From Fidelibacterota bacterium (GTDB lineage: Bacteria > Fidelibacterota > UBA2242 > JAFGTP01), in contig JAFGTP010000046.1 of NCBI GenBank assembly GCA_016934035.1, positions 1-64,000 on the forward strand: a stretch of DNA of 64,000 bases, written 5' to 3'. The notes under the pieces are model-generated. The model was not told the origin of the DNA, made no database searches, and worked only from the letters and a program-made list of their open reading frames with translations. Below, piece by piece: positions 53,658 through 62,371 of the stretch (the first letter of the stretch is position 1; each line of letters begins with the position of its first letter). Both the position numbers and the translations under genes were made by a program.

Positions 53658-54539
53658 ATGAAATCGGTTAAAATATTAGCAGTACTGCTTGCAGTCCTGA
53701 TGGCTGTGGGTTTTAGTGATGACAGTGGCGATTTGGACAGATACGATATACCCTTCAAGGGTGAAAAAAAACTGCTTGTTGACCTTGATTTTGCTTTTGG
53801 GTCTCTTAATATTCGCCCATCTGATAATGATAATTTTATTTTAAGGGCCGGAATGACCTATTCCAAAGAATCCCTGAAACCATCTTTGGAATATAATATT
53901 TCCGGAAATAAGGGAAAACTTCAGTTGGGCACCAGAGACCATGACCATAGTTATTCACTCAAAGAATTTAACCGAATGCAAGAAACCAATAATGAAAATA
54001 TCTGGCGGCTGGAATTCATCAAAAGTGTGCCGACCAGCTATGCCATTGATTTTGGCGCCGGCGACGGGAATCTTGATTTTTCCGGAATTGCTGTCAGTGA
54101 TATGGATTTTGAATTGGCCATGGGTGATGTGGAATTGTATTTCAATGAAGCCAACCCTGTAAAAATGAAAGAAATGGTTGTCTCAACGGGTCTTGGAAGT
54201 TTTGAGGCCCGGGGATTGGGTTTCGCCAATATCACCAGCCTGACCCTGGAATGTGGTCTGGGATCATCCTATCTGGTCTTTGATGGGAATTTTGAAGGTC
54301 TCATGAGGGCTGATATCTCGGTGGGACTGGGATCGGTGGATATTGAAATTCCGCAAAACGTTGAGGTGGAAATCCGCAGTAATGCTTCCTTTCTTTCTTC
54401 AGTCACTTTTAATGATTTTGATAAAATCGATTCAGACCTCTATCGAAGTGAAAACTGGGGAACTGATGCGTCAAGAGCCAGGATCATCATTGACCTCAGC
54501 GTGGGTATGGGTTCGGCCAATGTCAGTTGGATAGACTGA
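53658..54539 (+). CDS. DUF4097/LiaF-related toast-rack protein
   Basis: 293 residues with a signal peptide (MKSVKILAVLLAVLMAVGFS). Repeating beta strands carry G-x-G-x-x-x-x-x-G patterns: L-D-F-A-F-G-S-L-N-I-R-P, F-G-A-G-D-G-N-L-D-F-S, L-A-M-G-D-V-E-L-Y-F, S-T-G-L-G-S-F-E-A-R-G, C-G-L-G-S-S-Y-L-V-F-D and V-G-L-G-S-V-D-I-E-I-P. This is the toast-rack fold related to the LiaF/DUF2154 and DUF4097 families. It is the last gene of the sigma module, before a terminator. LiaF-like proteins govern envelope stress in Firmicutes; such a role here is inferred. Confidence 0.75.
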   Translation: MKSVKILAVLLAVLMAVGFSDDSGDLDRYDIPFKGEKKLLVDLDFAFGSLNIRPSDNDNFILRAGMTYSKESLKPSLEYNISGNKGKLQLGTRDHDHSYSLKEFNRMQETNNENIWRLEFIKSVPTSYAIDFGAGDGNLDFSGIAVSDMDFELAMGDVELYFNEANPVKMKEMVVSTGLGSFEARGLGFANITSLTLECGLGSSYLVFDGNFEGLMRADISVGLGSVDIEIPQNVEVEIRSNASFLSSVTFNDFDKIDSDLYRSENWGTDASRARIIIDLSVGMGSANVSWID

Positions 54540-54561
54540 TCAACAATTATCTGAAAAATTT

Positions 54562-54598
54562 AATCCTCAAGACCTAGCGCTTTGAGGATTTTTTTTAT
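54562..54598 (+). terminator. Terminator between the sigma module and the thioredoxin gene
   Basis: AATCCTCAA (54562-54570) pairs with TTGAGGATT (54582-54590), followed by a run of eight T. On the minus strand the stem is followed by AAATTTTT, so it can also stop the converging thioredoxin transcript, whose stop codon lies in the T-run. Confidence 0.88.
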
Positions 54599-54906
54599 TC
54601 AAAAAACAACTGGTAAGGTCTTGTCAGTGATTCGGTAAATTCCTTGATATTAACGTGTCTGGAAAACCGAAAAAATTCCGATTTATCAAAAAAAACCAGA
54701 AGAGTGGGTACTGCAAAAACGGAAAACCAGGCGGCAATACCGGGGTTTTTTACTGTGTCAATTTCATGGAAATGGATTTTTGGAAAACTTTCCTGCAGCA
54801 ATGCTCTGATTTTGGGTTTAAGCACTTTACAGACATTGCATTCCTCGTGAGTAAAGTATAGGACCATGGCCGAATGGTCATTGATTAATTTTTGAGCTTC
54901 TTCCAT
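54595..54906 (-). CDS. Thioredoxin-family protein
   Basis: 103 residues. Thioredoxin fold with the active site E-E-C-N-V-C-K near residue 25 (C-x2-C), the cis-Pro loop F-A-V-P-T-L-L-V-F, and no signal peptide, so cytoplasmic. The middle pair N-V instead of G-P points to a thioredoxin-like reductase or disulfide carrier rather than housekeeping thioredoxin. Its ATG overlaps the tdk stop (TAATG). Confidence 0.85.
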   Translation of the reverse strand: MEEAQKLINDHSAMVLYFTHEECNVCKVLKPKIRALLQESFPKIHFHEIDTVKNPGIAAWFSVFAVPTLLVFFDKSEFFRFSRHVNIKEFTESLTRPYQLFFE

Positions 54907-55514
54907 TAGGTTTCCTCGGGTGGTTCAAAACAGGCACGGCACCGGGCTTCGTAGGAATCGGTTGCACCCAGTAAAACCAAGTCCCGGGATTTTGTAATTC
55001 TCTGGGTGTAATTGGCAGGGTTGCCACACTTCATGCAAATTGCGACGGTTTTGGTAATGTATTCAGCTTCAGCCAGGAGTTGGGGGACCGGTTCAAAGGG
55101 CTTGCCGCGGTAATCCTTGTCCAGTCCGGCGACAATCACCCGTTTACCGGATTTGGCCAGTTTTTTACAGACTTCCACAAGGTCTCCTTTTAAAAACTGG
55201 GCTTCATCAATGCCGATGACCTGGGCGTCAGCTGCAACAACTAGAATTTCTTCCGCAAAATCCACGGCTTTTGAGGCAATTTTCTGCTGATTATGGGAAA
55301 CGATAAACTCTTCGCTGTACCGAATATCCAGTTTGGGTTTTATAATGGTGACTTTTTGATTGGCGATCTGGGCCCGGCGTAGTCGCCGAATCAGTTCTTC
55401 GGTTTTTCCGGAAAACATTGAGCCGCAAATAACCTCTATCCATCCGGTTCGATTTCCAGTTGTTACGACAACCTCCTGAATACCCAGGGGCATTCCTGTG
55501 ACTGTTCCATTCAT
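54906..55514 (-). CDS. tdk: Thymidine kinase
   Basis: 202 residues, type II thymidine kinase of the TK1 family. Phosphorylates thymidine and deoxyuridine. Walker [12 protein letters not shown], Walker B I-G-I-D-E-A-Q-F, lasso/zinc region with C-M-K-C-G and C-R-A-C. The N-terminus has ~20 residues beyond the usual start; an alternative start inside is possible. Follows udk by 6 nt in a pyrimidine salvage operon. Confidence 0.95.
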   Translation of the reverse strand: MNGTVTGMPLGIQEVVVTTGNRTGWIEVICGSMFSGKTEELIRRLRRAQIANQKVTIIKPKLDIRYSEEFIVSHNQQKIASKAVDFAEEILVVAADAQVIGIDEAQFLKGDLVEVCKKLAKSGKRVIVAGLDKDYRGKPFEPVPQLLAEAEYITKTVAICMKCGNPANYTQRITKSRDLVLLGATDSYEARCRACFEPPEET

Positions 55515-55520
55515 CTCTTT

Positions 55521-56153
55521 TTATCCCCGTTTTAATTCTTTTAATAATGATTCGACTTTGGTTGTCAACAGGTCAATGGCGACACTGTTTTTTCCTCCTT
55601 CCGGAATAATGACATCGGCATAGGTTTTCGTCGGCTCAACAAATTGCTCATGCATAGGCCTGACAGTGGTATAATACTGCTCTATGACAGACTCCAGGCT
55701 TCGTCCCCGTTTTTGAATGTCTCTTTTGAGTCTGCGGGTCAAGCGAATATCAGCATCAGTTTGAACAAATATTTTCATGTCCATCATATTTCGTAATTCG
55801 GGGTCAAAGAGCGCCAGTATTCCTTCCAAAACAATAATTTTATGTCCCCGTTCTTTGATGACTTCACCGCTACGTGTGTGATTGACATAATCATAGATCG
55901 GAATGTTGGCTTCACCACCGTTGAGCAAGGTCGTCAGATCGGCTTTAAGCAGTTCAAAATCATAAGCGTCAGGATGATCAAAATTTTTATTGGCTCGAAT
56001 ATCCAGTGGAATGCCGCCCAGATCATGATAGTAGGAATCCATTTCAATCACAATCACGTTGTCCGGAGTAAAGTTTTTGGCAATGTTTTTCGCCAACTTT
56101 GTTTTCCCCGAACCGGTCCCGCCGGCGATTCCGATTAAAATTGATTTTTTCAT
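55521..56153 (-). CDS. udk: Uridine kinase
   Basis: 210 residues. Phosphorylates uridine and cytidine. Walker A G-I-A-G-G-T-G-S-G-K-T, M-D-S-Y-Y-H-D-L, N-F-D-H-P-D-A-Y-D, and the R-R-L-K-R-D-I lid. The start overlaps the cdd stop by 4 nt (ATGA). Length is that of the standard enzyme, distinct from the fused kinase at 37842-39503. Confidence 0.96.
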   Translation of the reverse strand: MKKSILIGIAGGTGSGKTKLAKNIAKNFTPDNVIVIEMDSYYHDLGGIPLDIRANKNFDHPDAYDFELLKADLTTLLNGGEANIPIYDYVNHTRSGEVIKERGHKIIVLEGILALFDPELRNMMDMKIFVQTDADIRLTRRLKRDIQKRGRSLESVIEQYYTTVRPMHEQFVEPTKTYADVIIPEGGKNSVAIDLLTTKVESLLKELKRG

Positions 56154-56557
56154 TTTTCGGCTTCCTTCAGTTTGTTTTCATCAAAAGGCACAGGTAAGAT
56201 CTCAGCGCTGGTGTAGGTACGGATATGTCCTTTATCATCAATTACATAAACGGGAATGTTGTGGCAAATATCCCAGATAACCTGACGGCAGGCACCGCAG
56301 GGTGCTGCTCCCACTGAAGAATAAACGGCCAGAGCTTCAAATTCTGTTTCACCATGGACGACAGCTGCAGCAATGGCATTGCGCTCTGCACAGATTGTCA
56401 GTCCATAGGAACTGGATTCCACGTTGCAGCCATGATAAATTTTATGGTTTTTTGCCAAGAGTGCCGCACCGACATGAAAATTGGAATAGGGTGCATGAGC
56501 GTTTTGGGAGGCTTTTTCCGCTTCCTTGCAAAGGTTTTGTATTGATTGTTTGTCCAT
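56150..56557 (-). CDS. cdd: Cytidine deaminase
   Basis: 135 residues. Turns cytidine and deoxycytidine into uridine and deoxyuridine. Zinc site C-A-E-R-N-A-I-A-A-A (with catalytic Glu) and P-C-G-A-C-R-Q; substrate-binding N-V-E-S-S-S-Y-G. In this family the first ligand is Cys, as here. AGGTGG lies before the ATG. First gene of the salvage operon. Confidence 0.96.
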   Translation of the reverse strand: MDKQSIQNLCKEAEKASQNAHAPYSNFHVGAALLAKNHKIYHGCNVESSSYGLTICAERNAIAAAVVHGETEFEALAVYSSVGAAPCGACRQVIWDICHNIPVYVIDDKGHIRTYTSAEILPVPFDENKLKEAEK

Positions 56558-56613
56558 TTTCCACCTGTGTTTAGTCAGATAGTTTAGTATTTTAAAAAAT
56601 TAAATACCAGAAA

Positions 56614-58824
56614 TTAATCAAGGATGTGGAAACGGGTTTCCCGGGTTATTGTGTTACCGGCATGGTCAGCAAGGGTTATAGTAATCCAATGACTTCCTGC
56701 TGACAATTTTTCTTCCGGTACATACTTCAGGGTTTTGTGAATGGGATGCCATTCAGCAATTACCCGATTACCATCCAGTTTCATTTCAATATGGTCTTCT
56801 CCGGCAATTTTTGACAAACGGTCATCAATGGTTGCCTGAATTGCTTTGATAGAAGATCTTTTATAGTATTTTCCGTCGACAGGATAGATATTTGTGATCG
56901 TCGGGGGAGTATCATCCAGCAGGAGTGCGAAACTGCCAAGATTTTTTATAAGTGCTGAGATCCTCCCGGCAGCTGTGTCTATTTCTCCGCTCAGGAAACC
57001 GGCGTTTTCAGGACCTATGGAATATATTCCCAGTTTTTCAGCCTTGTGTAGTTTCTTATCATATTTCATTGTCAGGAGGGCATGGCTTATTAAAACCTGA
57101 TTATCGGGCATAATATGGACCAGGTTCGATTTGAGATGATATTTTGGATGAAGGAAATTAGTATCAATCCTCCAGTTGACCAGGAGGGTGTCAAAAACAA
57201 AGTCTTCGGGAATGACCAAGGCAAAGGATTCTGTGTTCAAATTTGCGGCATGACCGGGATAGATAGGAAAAAGGGGATTGGCCAGTCGGGTCACGGTGCC
57301 ACTTCCGTCCTTGATTTCAAGGGTATGGGCCGAGCACCACTTTTTTAAAGAATTTTCAGCGGTTAAAAATTTTTTTGGGGAGATGCCTAGCAATTCAATT
57401 TCTTGGAAGCGATCATGAAAATGAAGTACCAACTGAGGCTCAAACCGGGGCGCCAGCAGGAAGTTAATTTGTGCAACAAAGGTTCTGGCTTTTTGCTGAA
57501 AGGTGATTTCGGCGGAGTTTTCCCTTCCATCAGTCTGGGGATTAAAATAGGAAACCAGTTCGGCGCCTGTTATTGGTGAAAGGGCCGCAATTTTTAATGC
57601 CGGTCCCCTCTGTTTTTCAATTGAAAACTCATAGGTTGAATCAGTGCGTGTAAATCGGGTGAAAGGAGCTTGCTCAATGAAAACTCCGGCAGCGGATATC
57701 CAACTTAAATTGATTGCCTGATAAATGTGGGAGAGGGAATCTCTTTGAAGAATAAAGTTATAAAGAAGGGAATCTGAAGAAAAGGACAGGACTTTGGGTA
57801 CTTCCATTCTTTCAGTGACAAAAGTCAGAGTGACTTCGGATTTATTGTCCTTGAAATCATAGACTTCCAGGCGGGCATCGATTTTTTCCTGACCGGCCTG
57901 GATAATGCCGTTGGAACCTGTTTTATGAAAAGGGATGACAATGGATTCATTGACCTTCCACATTCGAATAAATTGTCCCCGGCCTTCGGATATCAACTGA
58001 AAATCCCGGTCAAAAAGGATCATATTGCTGTTATCATAACTGAAGGTGTCCGTGACCTGTGAAAAGTAGAGAGAATCATTCAGGTATAAATCAATTTTAG
58101 CGGGGCCATATTTATTCCAGAGTCCTTTGACGATATCATGAGTGGCGATTTCAATTCCAAAACTGCCTTTTACATTGATTGCCTTGTTAATTCGATATTT
58201 ACCGGTTTGGACCAGGGACGTTGAAGTGACAAAATAATCCGGAAGGCCGTTGATCAGTGCGGTTGATGATGCAGGGACGATAGCGATTTTTTGAATGACA
58301 GGCGGTGTGTTATCATCCATATCCAGGCCGTCGAATTGAAGGGGATTTACGGGGTTTTGGCTGCTGTCCCGTATTTCAAAATGAAGATGGGGATAACGGG
58401 TTCCGGTATCGCCTGTATAGGCGATGGTCTCGCCTTTTTTTACAGGCAGTTCACCCGGCTGGAAATATTTGATGATTGAATATCTGTCGGCTGCTTTCTG
58501 TTCTTTTTTGATGAGGCTGTCAATTTTGGCAGGAAATCCTGATAAATGTCCATAGACTGCAGTGTTTCCATCGTCTAAGGTCAAGTAAATTGCCTTGCCA
58601 TATCCAGTTGGGCTCATGAGCAGTCGTGAAACATATCCATCGCTGATTGCAAAACAGGGGTATCCATTGGTGTTGTTGGTTTTGATATCAATCCCCGCAT
58701 GAAAATGGCCCGGCCGGTATTCACCGAAAGTAGCAGAAAGTTTATCACTGGAATTTGTTGGCCAGATATAGTTTTGGGCAACAGATAAATTTATCAGGAA
58801 TAATAATAGTAACAGTTTTTTCAT
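56614..58824 (-). CDS. Secreted M23 (LytM-type) peptidase with long beta-rich tail
   Basis: 736 residues. Signal peptide MKKLLLLLFLINLSVA. Near the mature N-terminus is an M23 domain: zinc ligands in H-F-H-A-G-I-D-I-K and later H-L-H-F-E-I, G-D-T-G-T-R-Y-P-H between. The metal-binding pattern is preserved, so peptidoglycan endopeptidase activity is plausible. The remaining ~500 residues are beta-sandwich-like with no clear family, ending in Ig-like strands (S-A-G-S-H-W-I-T-I-T-L-A-D-H-A-G-N). This layout is common in FCB bacteria and may serve cell-wall remodelling or surface protein handling. The start at 58824 is chosen for the signal peptide; no strong ribosome site. Confidence 0.85.
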   Translation of the reverse strand: MKKLLLLLFLINLSVAQNYIWPTNSSDKLSATFGEYRPGHFHAGIDIKTNNTNGYPCFAISDGYVSRLLMSPTGYGKAIYLTLDDGNTAVYGHLSGFPAKIDSLIKKEQKAADRYSIIKYFQPGELPVKKGETIAYTGDTGTRYPHLHFEIRDSSQNPVNPLQFDGLDMDDNTPPVIQKIAIVPASSTALINGLPDYFVTSTSLVQTGKYRINKAINVKGSFGIEIATHDIVKGLWNKYGPAKIDLYLNDSLYFSQVTDTFSYDNSNMILFDRDFQLISEGRGQFIRMWKVNESIVIPFHKTGSNGIIQAGQEKIDARLEVYDFKDNKSEVTLTFVTERMEVPKVLSFSSDSLLYNFILQRDSLSHIYQAINLSWISAAGVFIEQAPFTRFTRTDSTYEFSIEKQRGPALKIAALSPITGAELVSYFNPQTDGRENSAEITFQQKARTFVAQINFLLAPRFEPQLVLHFHDRFQEIELLGISPKKFLTAENSLKKWCSAHTLEIKDGSGTVTRLANPLFPIYPGHAANLNTESFALVIPEDFVFDTLLVNWRIDTNFLHPKYHLKSNLVHIMPDNQVLISHALLTMKYDKKLHKAEKLGIYSIGPENAGFLSGEIDTAAGRISALIKNLGSFALLLDDTPPTITNIYPVDGKYYKRSSIKAIQATIDDRLSKIAGEDHIEMKLDGNRVIAEWHPIHKTLKYVPEEKLSAGSHWITITLADHAGNTITRETRFHILD

Positions 58825-59002
58825 TTCAATGAAGCGTTGGTTATTAATGACCTGAAAATCTAAACAATCTGTTCCTATCATCCAATTTCTTTATGCATTC
58901 ATAAGAGGATAAAAGGTCAAGTGTTGATTTTTTCAACAAAAATTGTGGTAAAAGTCAACACTTTAAAGACAAGGTTCTGATTTTTCAGAGGAGAATGGAA
59001 AA

Positions 59003-59107
59003 ATGGCATGGCTGTTGATTTACTTTCAGCAGATATTTGATAATAATGATTATATAAGTGGACGAAGAAAACTTAACCAAATTCACACTATTTACTGCCC
59101 CATTTAG
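59003..59107 (+). CDS. Small ORF (34 aa) with its own terminator
   Basis: ATG preceded by AGAGGAG about 10 nt upstream, and a terminator begins 3 nt after the stop. The peptide starts MAWLLIYFQQIF and then turns basic (GRRKLNQIH). The short hydrophobic N-terminus could be membrane-directed. Upstream at 58919-58963 are repeated TGTTGA/TCAACA inverted blocks that look like a regulatory site. The rest of the gene-free stretch 58825-59204 shows nothing else. It may instead be a small non-coding RNA. Confidence 0.35.
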   Translation: MAWLLIYFQQIFDNNDYISGRRKLNQIHTIYCPI

Positions 59108-59109
59108 TT

Positions 59110-59155
59110 AAATCGGAAGATGTTTCTGCCAGGAAGTCATTTTCCGATTTTTTTA
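59110..59155 (+). terminator. Rho-independent terminator before the RqcH gene
   Basis: AAATCGGAA (59110-59118) pairs with TTCCGATTT (59142-59150), then a T-run. It lies 50 nt upstream of the NFACT gene and downstream of the small ORF, so it ends a short transcript in this gap or acts as an attenuator. Confidence 0.75.
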
Positions 59156-59204
59156 TTTCTAACCATCCGTTATATTTACCTCAAAAATTAAATAACTCAA
59201 TCAA

Positions 59205-60839
59205 ATGTTTAACAGTTGGTATTATATCAGGGAATTTGCGCTAAATCTCAGACAGGAAATAGTCGGAGCTGTGATTCACACTCCCTTTACCTATAAAAAA
59301 AATGAACTTTATATTCCAATTGACTATCCCGGTGAATATCGCTGTTTCCACCTGGTGATCAAACCGCCTGTTCCCTATCTTTCCCTGGAGACCAGTGTGC
59401 CGAAACAAAAACAGGTTGTGAAATTATTTAAACCGTTGCAGGGCAGTATTATTGAAGAAGTCCTTTTTCATAAAGATGACCGACAGATACTGATTGCTGT
59501 GAATGGTTATTATTTACTGATTAATGGGTATGGTATTAATAGTAATTTCATGTTGCTTAACCATGAATTTGAATTGATCGACCTTTTTAAAAATCGAAAA
59601 AATGTCGTTCTTCCCCAAAAAGAAGATTTTATTAGTTCCCGGAAGGATGCTGAAGAGATTGACTGGCTGAAGCTCTTTCGCGAGCACATGGATAAAAATG
59701 TTTTTTCCTTTTTAAAATTCCTTCCCGCCAAATTCTTTTCGGATAATTTACGGATGGAAATCTGTTACAGGGCCGGCGTCAGTTCCGGAGAACTGATCCA
59801 TAATCTGAGTGATTTGCAGCGGTCGGCAATGATCAGCAGCGTCAGGCAGATTCAACAGGAATTGAAAACCCCCCAATATTTTTTTTATGATTTAGAAAAT
59901 CCGGTCCTTTCTCTGGTGAAAATGGGCCATTTGGGACTGGAAACCGCCAGGGTTGAAGATTTTTTTGATCTGCAAAGGGCTTATATCAGCAAGGCTTTTC
60001 ACGGCCATATTTTTTCAGAACAAAAAAAGGCCCTGACAGGAAAAATGCGAAAGTATTTTGAATATGTTGAAAAAAAACTGGTAACAAACAAAAAAGCATT
60101 GGCGGAACTGCCGGACAGCACCTTATATCGGAAATTCGGCGAATTGATATTGATCCACATTCGTCAGATTCAAAAAGGTCAGTCCAGCCTGGTCGTGACC
60201 TGGGACACCGGTGAAATCCATGAAATCCCCCTGGATCCCAAACTGACTCCAGCTGCCAATGGGGATGTGTTTTTTAAAAAAGCCTTGAAAGCAGAAAAAT
60301 CAAAGATTGAGCTGAAAACGTCAATTGAATCACTCTCACTGGAAAAGACCAAAATCCAGCATCTGATCAGCCAATTGGAAGAAGTTGGTTCTTTAGATGA
60401 ATTAAGGGCCCTGGAAGAGGAGATTCCCGGGAATATTCTGCAACAAAATAACAAAGAGGATAGCAATGTCCGGGTTCCCTACAAACGATTTGTTTTCGAG
60501 GGTTGGGAAATCCTGGTTGGAAAATCATCCCGGGACAATGATGAATTGACCTTTCAAGTGGCTTCCAAATTTGACTTCTGGTTTCATGCATACGGTGTTT
60601 CGGGCTCTCATGTTGTGGTCCGGAATCCCGGAAAGAAAGATCATCTTCCGGGGCAGGTCCTGCGTCGGGCCGCAGGTATCGCTGCATTTTTTTCAAAGAG
60701 CAAACATGCCACCGTCGTTCCCGTCAATTACACGCAAAAAAAATATGTTGTAAAACGGAAAAAAATGGCGCCGGGGCAGGTGAATATCAGTTTTGAAAAA
60801 ACTATTATCATCGAACCAATGGATCCCACAGGAAAATAA
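59205..60839 (+). CDS. RqcH/NFACT-family ribosome quality-control protein
   Basis: 544 residues. NFACT-N domain at ~1-240 with the D-D-R motif at ~91-93 that matches the conserved Asp-Arg of RqcH, a coiled-coil region (~285-410), and the C-terminal NFACT-R domain (~420-530): W-E-I-L-V-G-K-S-S-R-D-N-D-E-L-T-F, S-G-S-H-V-V-V-R-N-P, and S-K-S-K-H-A-T-V-V-P-V-N-Y-T. Family members bind stalled 50S subunits with peptidyl-tRNA and add alanine tails. Older annotations call it fibronectin-binding protein. Full length. Confidence 0.92.
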   Translation: MFNSWYYIREFALNLRQEIVGAVIHTPFTYKKNELYIPIDYPGEYRCFHLVIKPPVPYLSLETSVPKQKQVVKLFKPLQGSIIEEVLFHKDDRQILIAVNGYYLLINGYGINSNFMLLNHEFELIDLFKNRKNVVLPQKEDFISSRKDAEEIDWLKLFREHMDKNVFSFLKFLPAKFFSDNLRMEICYRAGVSSGELIHNLSDLQRSAMISSVRQIQQELKTPQYFFYDLENPVLSLVKMGHLGLETARVEDFFDLQRAYISKAFHGHIFSEQKKALTGKMRKYFEYVEKKLVTNKKALAELPDSTLYRKFGELILIHIRQIQKGQSSLVVTWDTGEIHEIPLDPKLTPAANGDVFFKKALKAEKSKIELKTSIESLSLEKTKIQHLISQLEEVGSLDELRALEEEIPGNILQQNNKEDSNVRVPYKRFVFEGWEILVGKSSRDNDELTFQVASKFDFWFHAYGVSGSHVVVRNPGKKDHLPGQVLRRAAGIAAFFSKSKHATVVPVNYTQKKYVVKRKKMAPGQVNISFEKTIIIEPMDPTGK

Positions 60840-60842
60840 TCG

Positions 60843-60909
60843 GAGGCTTTTCTAAAAGTTCGGATTCATTCCGGCTCTCTTTTTGACAGATACTTTCTTG
60901 AAAAGCCTC
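60843..60909. repeat. Inverted repeat between the RqcH and HTH genes
   Basis: GAGGCTTTTC (60843-60852) and its exact complement GAAAAGCCTC (60900-60909), with a T-rich stretch inside. No trailing T-run on either strand. It may act as a weak bidirectional terminator for the converging genes. Confidence 0.5.
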
Positions 60910-60922
60910 GCCCAGAAGCGCA

Positions 60923-61117
60923 TCATTTCTTCATATTTTCCAGACTGCTTTGCAGCATTTCATCAAACATTTTATCAAGATGTTCTTTTTTTACTTTCCA
61001 CTGACCTCCGATTTTAAGCGCTGGTAATTTGTTTTGTTGCAGCAGCTTATAGGCCGTTTGTTCCTTGATATTCAGATACTGCGCTGTTTCTTTCAATCCC
61101 ATGATTTGTGCATCCAT
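60923..61117 (-). CDS. Excisionase-family helix-turn-helix protein next to flagellin
   Basis: 64 residues. The HTH_17/excisionase (MerR-like) pattern: I-M-G-L-K-E-T-A-Q-Y-L-N-I-K-E-Q-T-A-Y-K-L-L-Q-Q-N-K-L-P-A-L-K-I-G-G-Q-W-K. The start at 61117 follows GGAGGG by 4-5 nt; an in-frame ATG at 61129 overlaps that site. It lies 28 nt behind the flagellin stop and is probably on the same mRNA. No phage genes are near, so a control role in flagellar expression is possible, but it is only inferred from position. Confidence 0.8.
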   Translation of the reverse strand: MDAQIMGLKETAQYLNIKEQTAYKLLQQNKLPALKIGGQWKVKKEHLDKMFDEMLQSSLENMKK

Positions 61118-61145
61118 TTTGCCCTCCATTGGCTAGGGTGATTTA

Positions 61146-61967
61146 TTATTGAATTAAACTTAATACGATTTGTGGTGCTGAATTCGCCTGGGTCAGAGCT
61201 GTGACAGAAGTTTGTTGCAGGATCTGGTTTTTGACCACTTCCATCTGTTCTGCAGCAAAATCTGCATCTTCGATAGTACTTCTGACAGACTCAGTGTTGG
61301 TTTCCTGGGTTCCCAGAGCATTGATTTTTGAGTTGAGGCGGACCTTGAATTCTCCCACATGCTGAATAGCTGAGGCCAGCAGATCAATTGCATCTGAAGC
61401 CTGCTGAATGGCTGTCCGGGCATCGGATTGGGTTGTTAAATCAATAGCATTTAATCCCAGGGCCACTGAATCGGCATTGGATAAGGAAACTGACAGGATA
61501 TCATCATAACGCTCTCCGGTCTGAAAATCACCGGAGTAACTGCCATCAATCAGAACCATATTATTGAAAGTGGTATCATCAACGATTTCATCCACTTCCA
61601 GCAACAAGGCCTGGACCTGGTCGTCCAGGGCTGTCCTTTGGGCAGAATTTAAAGAATAATCCGCCGCCTGAGTGGCTTTTTCTTTGACGATCTGAATAAT
61701 GTCCATGATGTTTTGATATCCGCCTTCGGCAACATTCATGATGCTGTTGGCGTTTTTGGAATTTTGCAAGGCAACAGCCAATCCTCTTTTCCGTCTTTCC
61801 AGGGTGCGGGCCAGGGCGTATCCAGCCGGGTCCTCTGAAGCGGAATTGATCTTTTTCCCAGTTGACAACCGATATTGATGATTGCTGAGTATTTCGTTGA
61901 CTTTCATCAATGATGTACGTGTATGCATAGCTTGGGTATTTGTGTAAATTTGCATTAAATCACTCAT
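61146..61967 (-). CDS. Flagellin
   Basis: 273 residues, filament subunit secreted through the flagellar export system. Conserved D0/D1 N-terminus (N-T-Q-A-M-H-T, L-S-T-G-K-K-I-N-S-A-S-E-D-P-A-G-Y-A-L-A) and C-terminus (F-A-A-E-Q-M-E-V-V-K-N-Q-I-L-Q-Q-T...L-S-L-I-Q). The variable D2/D3 part is almost absent, so this is a minimal flagellin. The strong AGGAGG lies 7 nt before the ATG. A sigma-28 type promoter is found at 62038-62064. Confidence 0.96.
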   Translation of the reverse strand: MSDLMQIYTNTQAMHTRTSLMKVNEILSNHQYRLSTGKKINSASEDPAGYALARTLERRKRGLAVALQNSKNANSIMNVAEGGYQNIMDIIQIVKEKATQAADYSLNSAQRTALDDQVQALLLEVDEIVDDTTFNNMVLIDGSYSGDFQTGERYDDILSVSLSNADSVALGLNAIDLTTQSDARTAIQQASDAIDLLASAIQHVGEFKVRLNSKINALGTQETNTESVRSTIEDADFAAEQMEVVKNQILQQTSVTALTQANSAPQIVLSLIQ

Positions 61968-62037
61968 ACTAACACCTCCTTGGTTTAGTAGTGGTTAACT
62001 TTTTCCTGTTTTTTTTACATCGATGTTTCTAAAAGTA

Positions 62038-62064
62038 GAATCGGAAATTTTTGATTAAACTTTA
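62038..62064 (-). promoter_or_regulatory. Sigma-28 (FliA)-type flagellin promoter
   Basis: On the minus strand: -35 TAAAGTTT (62057-62064), exactly 11 nt spacer, -10 TCCGATTC (62038-62045). The consensus is TAAAGTTT-N11-GCCGATAA, so the -35 is perfect and the -10 keeps CCGAT. It lies about 70 nt before the flagellin ATG. The rest of the AT-rich gap 61968-62371 shows no gene. Confidence 0.88.
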
Positions 62065-62371
62065 GTAAAAAACAATAAAATTCATATTATATCGAGATAA
62101 ATTACTTTATTTTCATAAAAATCATAAGTAAGCAGTGTTAATCATTATAAATCATTTTAATATCATGTTTTTTCATAAATATCTTTAAATTTTAAAAGAA
62201 ATCTTTATAAAACATCAGGGTTAACCGAAACTGGTTGCCTGAAGCCGGGTTCATATTTTTGTCTTGGAATAAGGGTGAAGCCATTGACCAAACTCCGATC
62301 TGGTCGGATTCTTTTAAATGCTTGTAAAACTATACTTAAAAACATAAATTTCAGCAAATAATCAGGACTGA

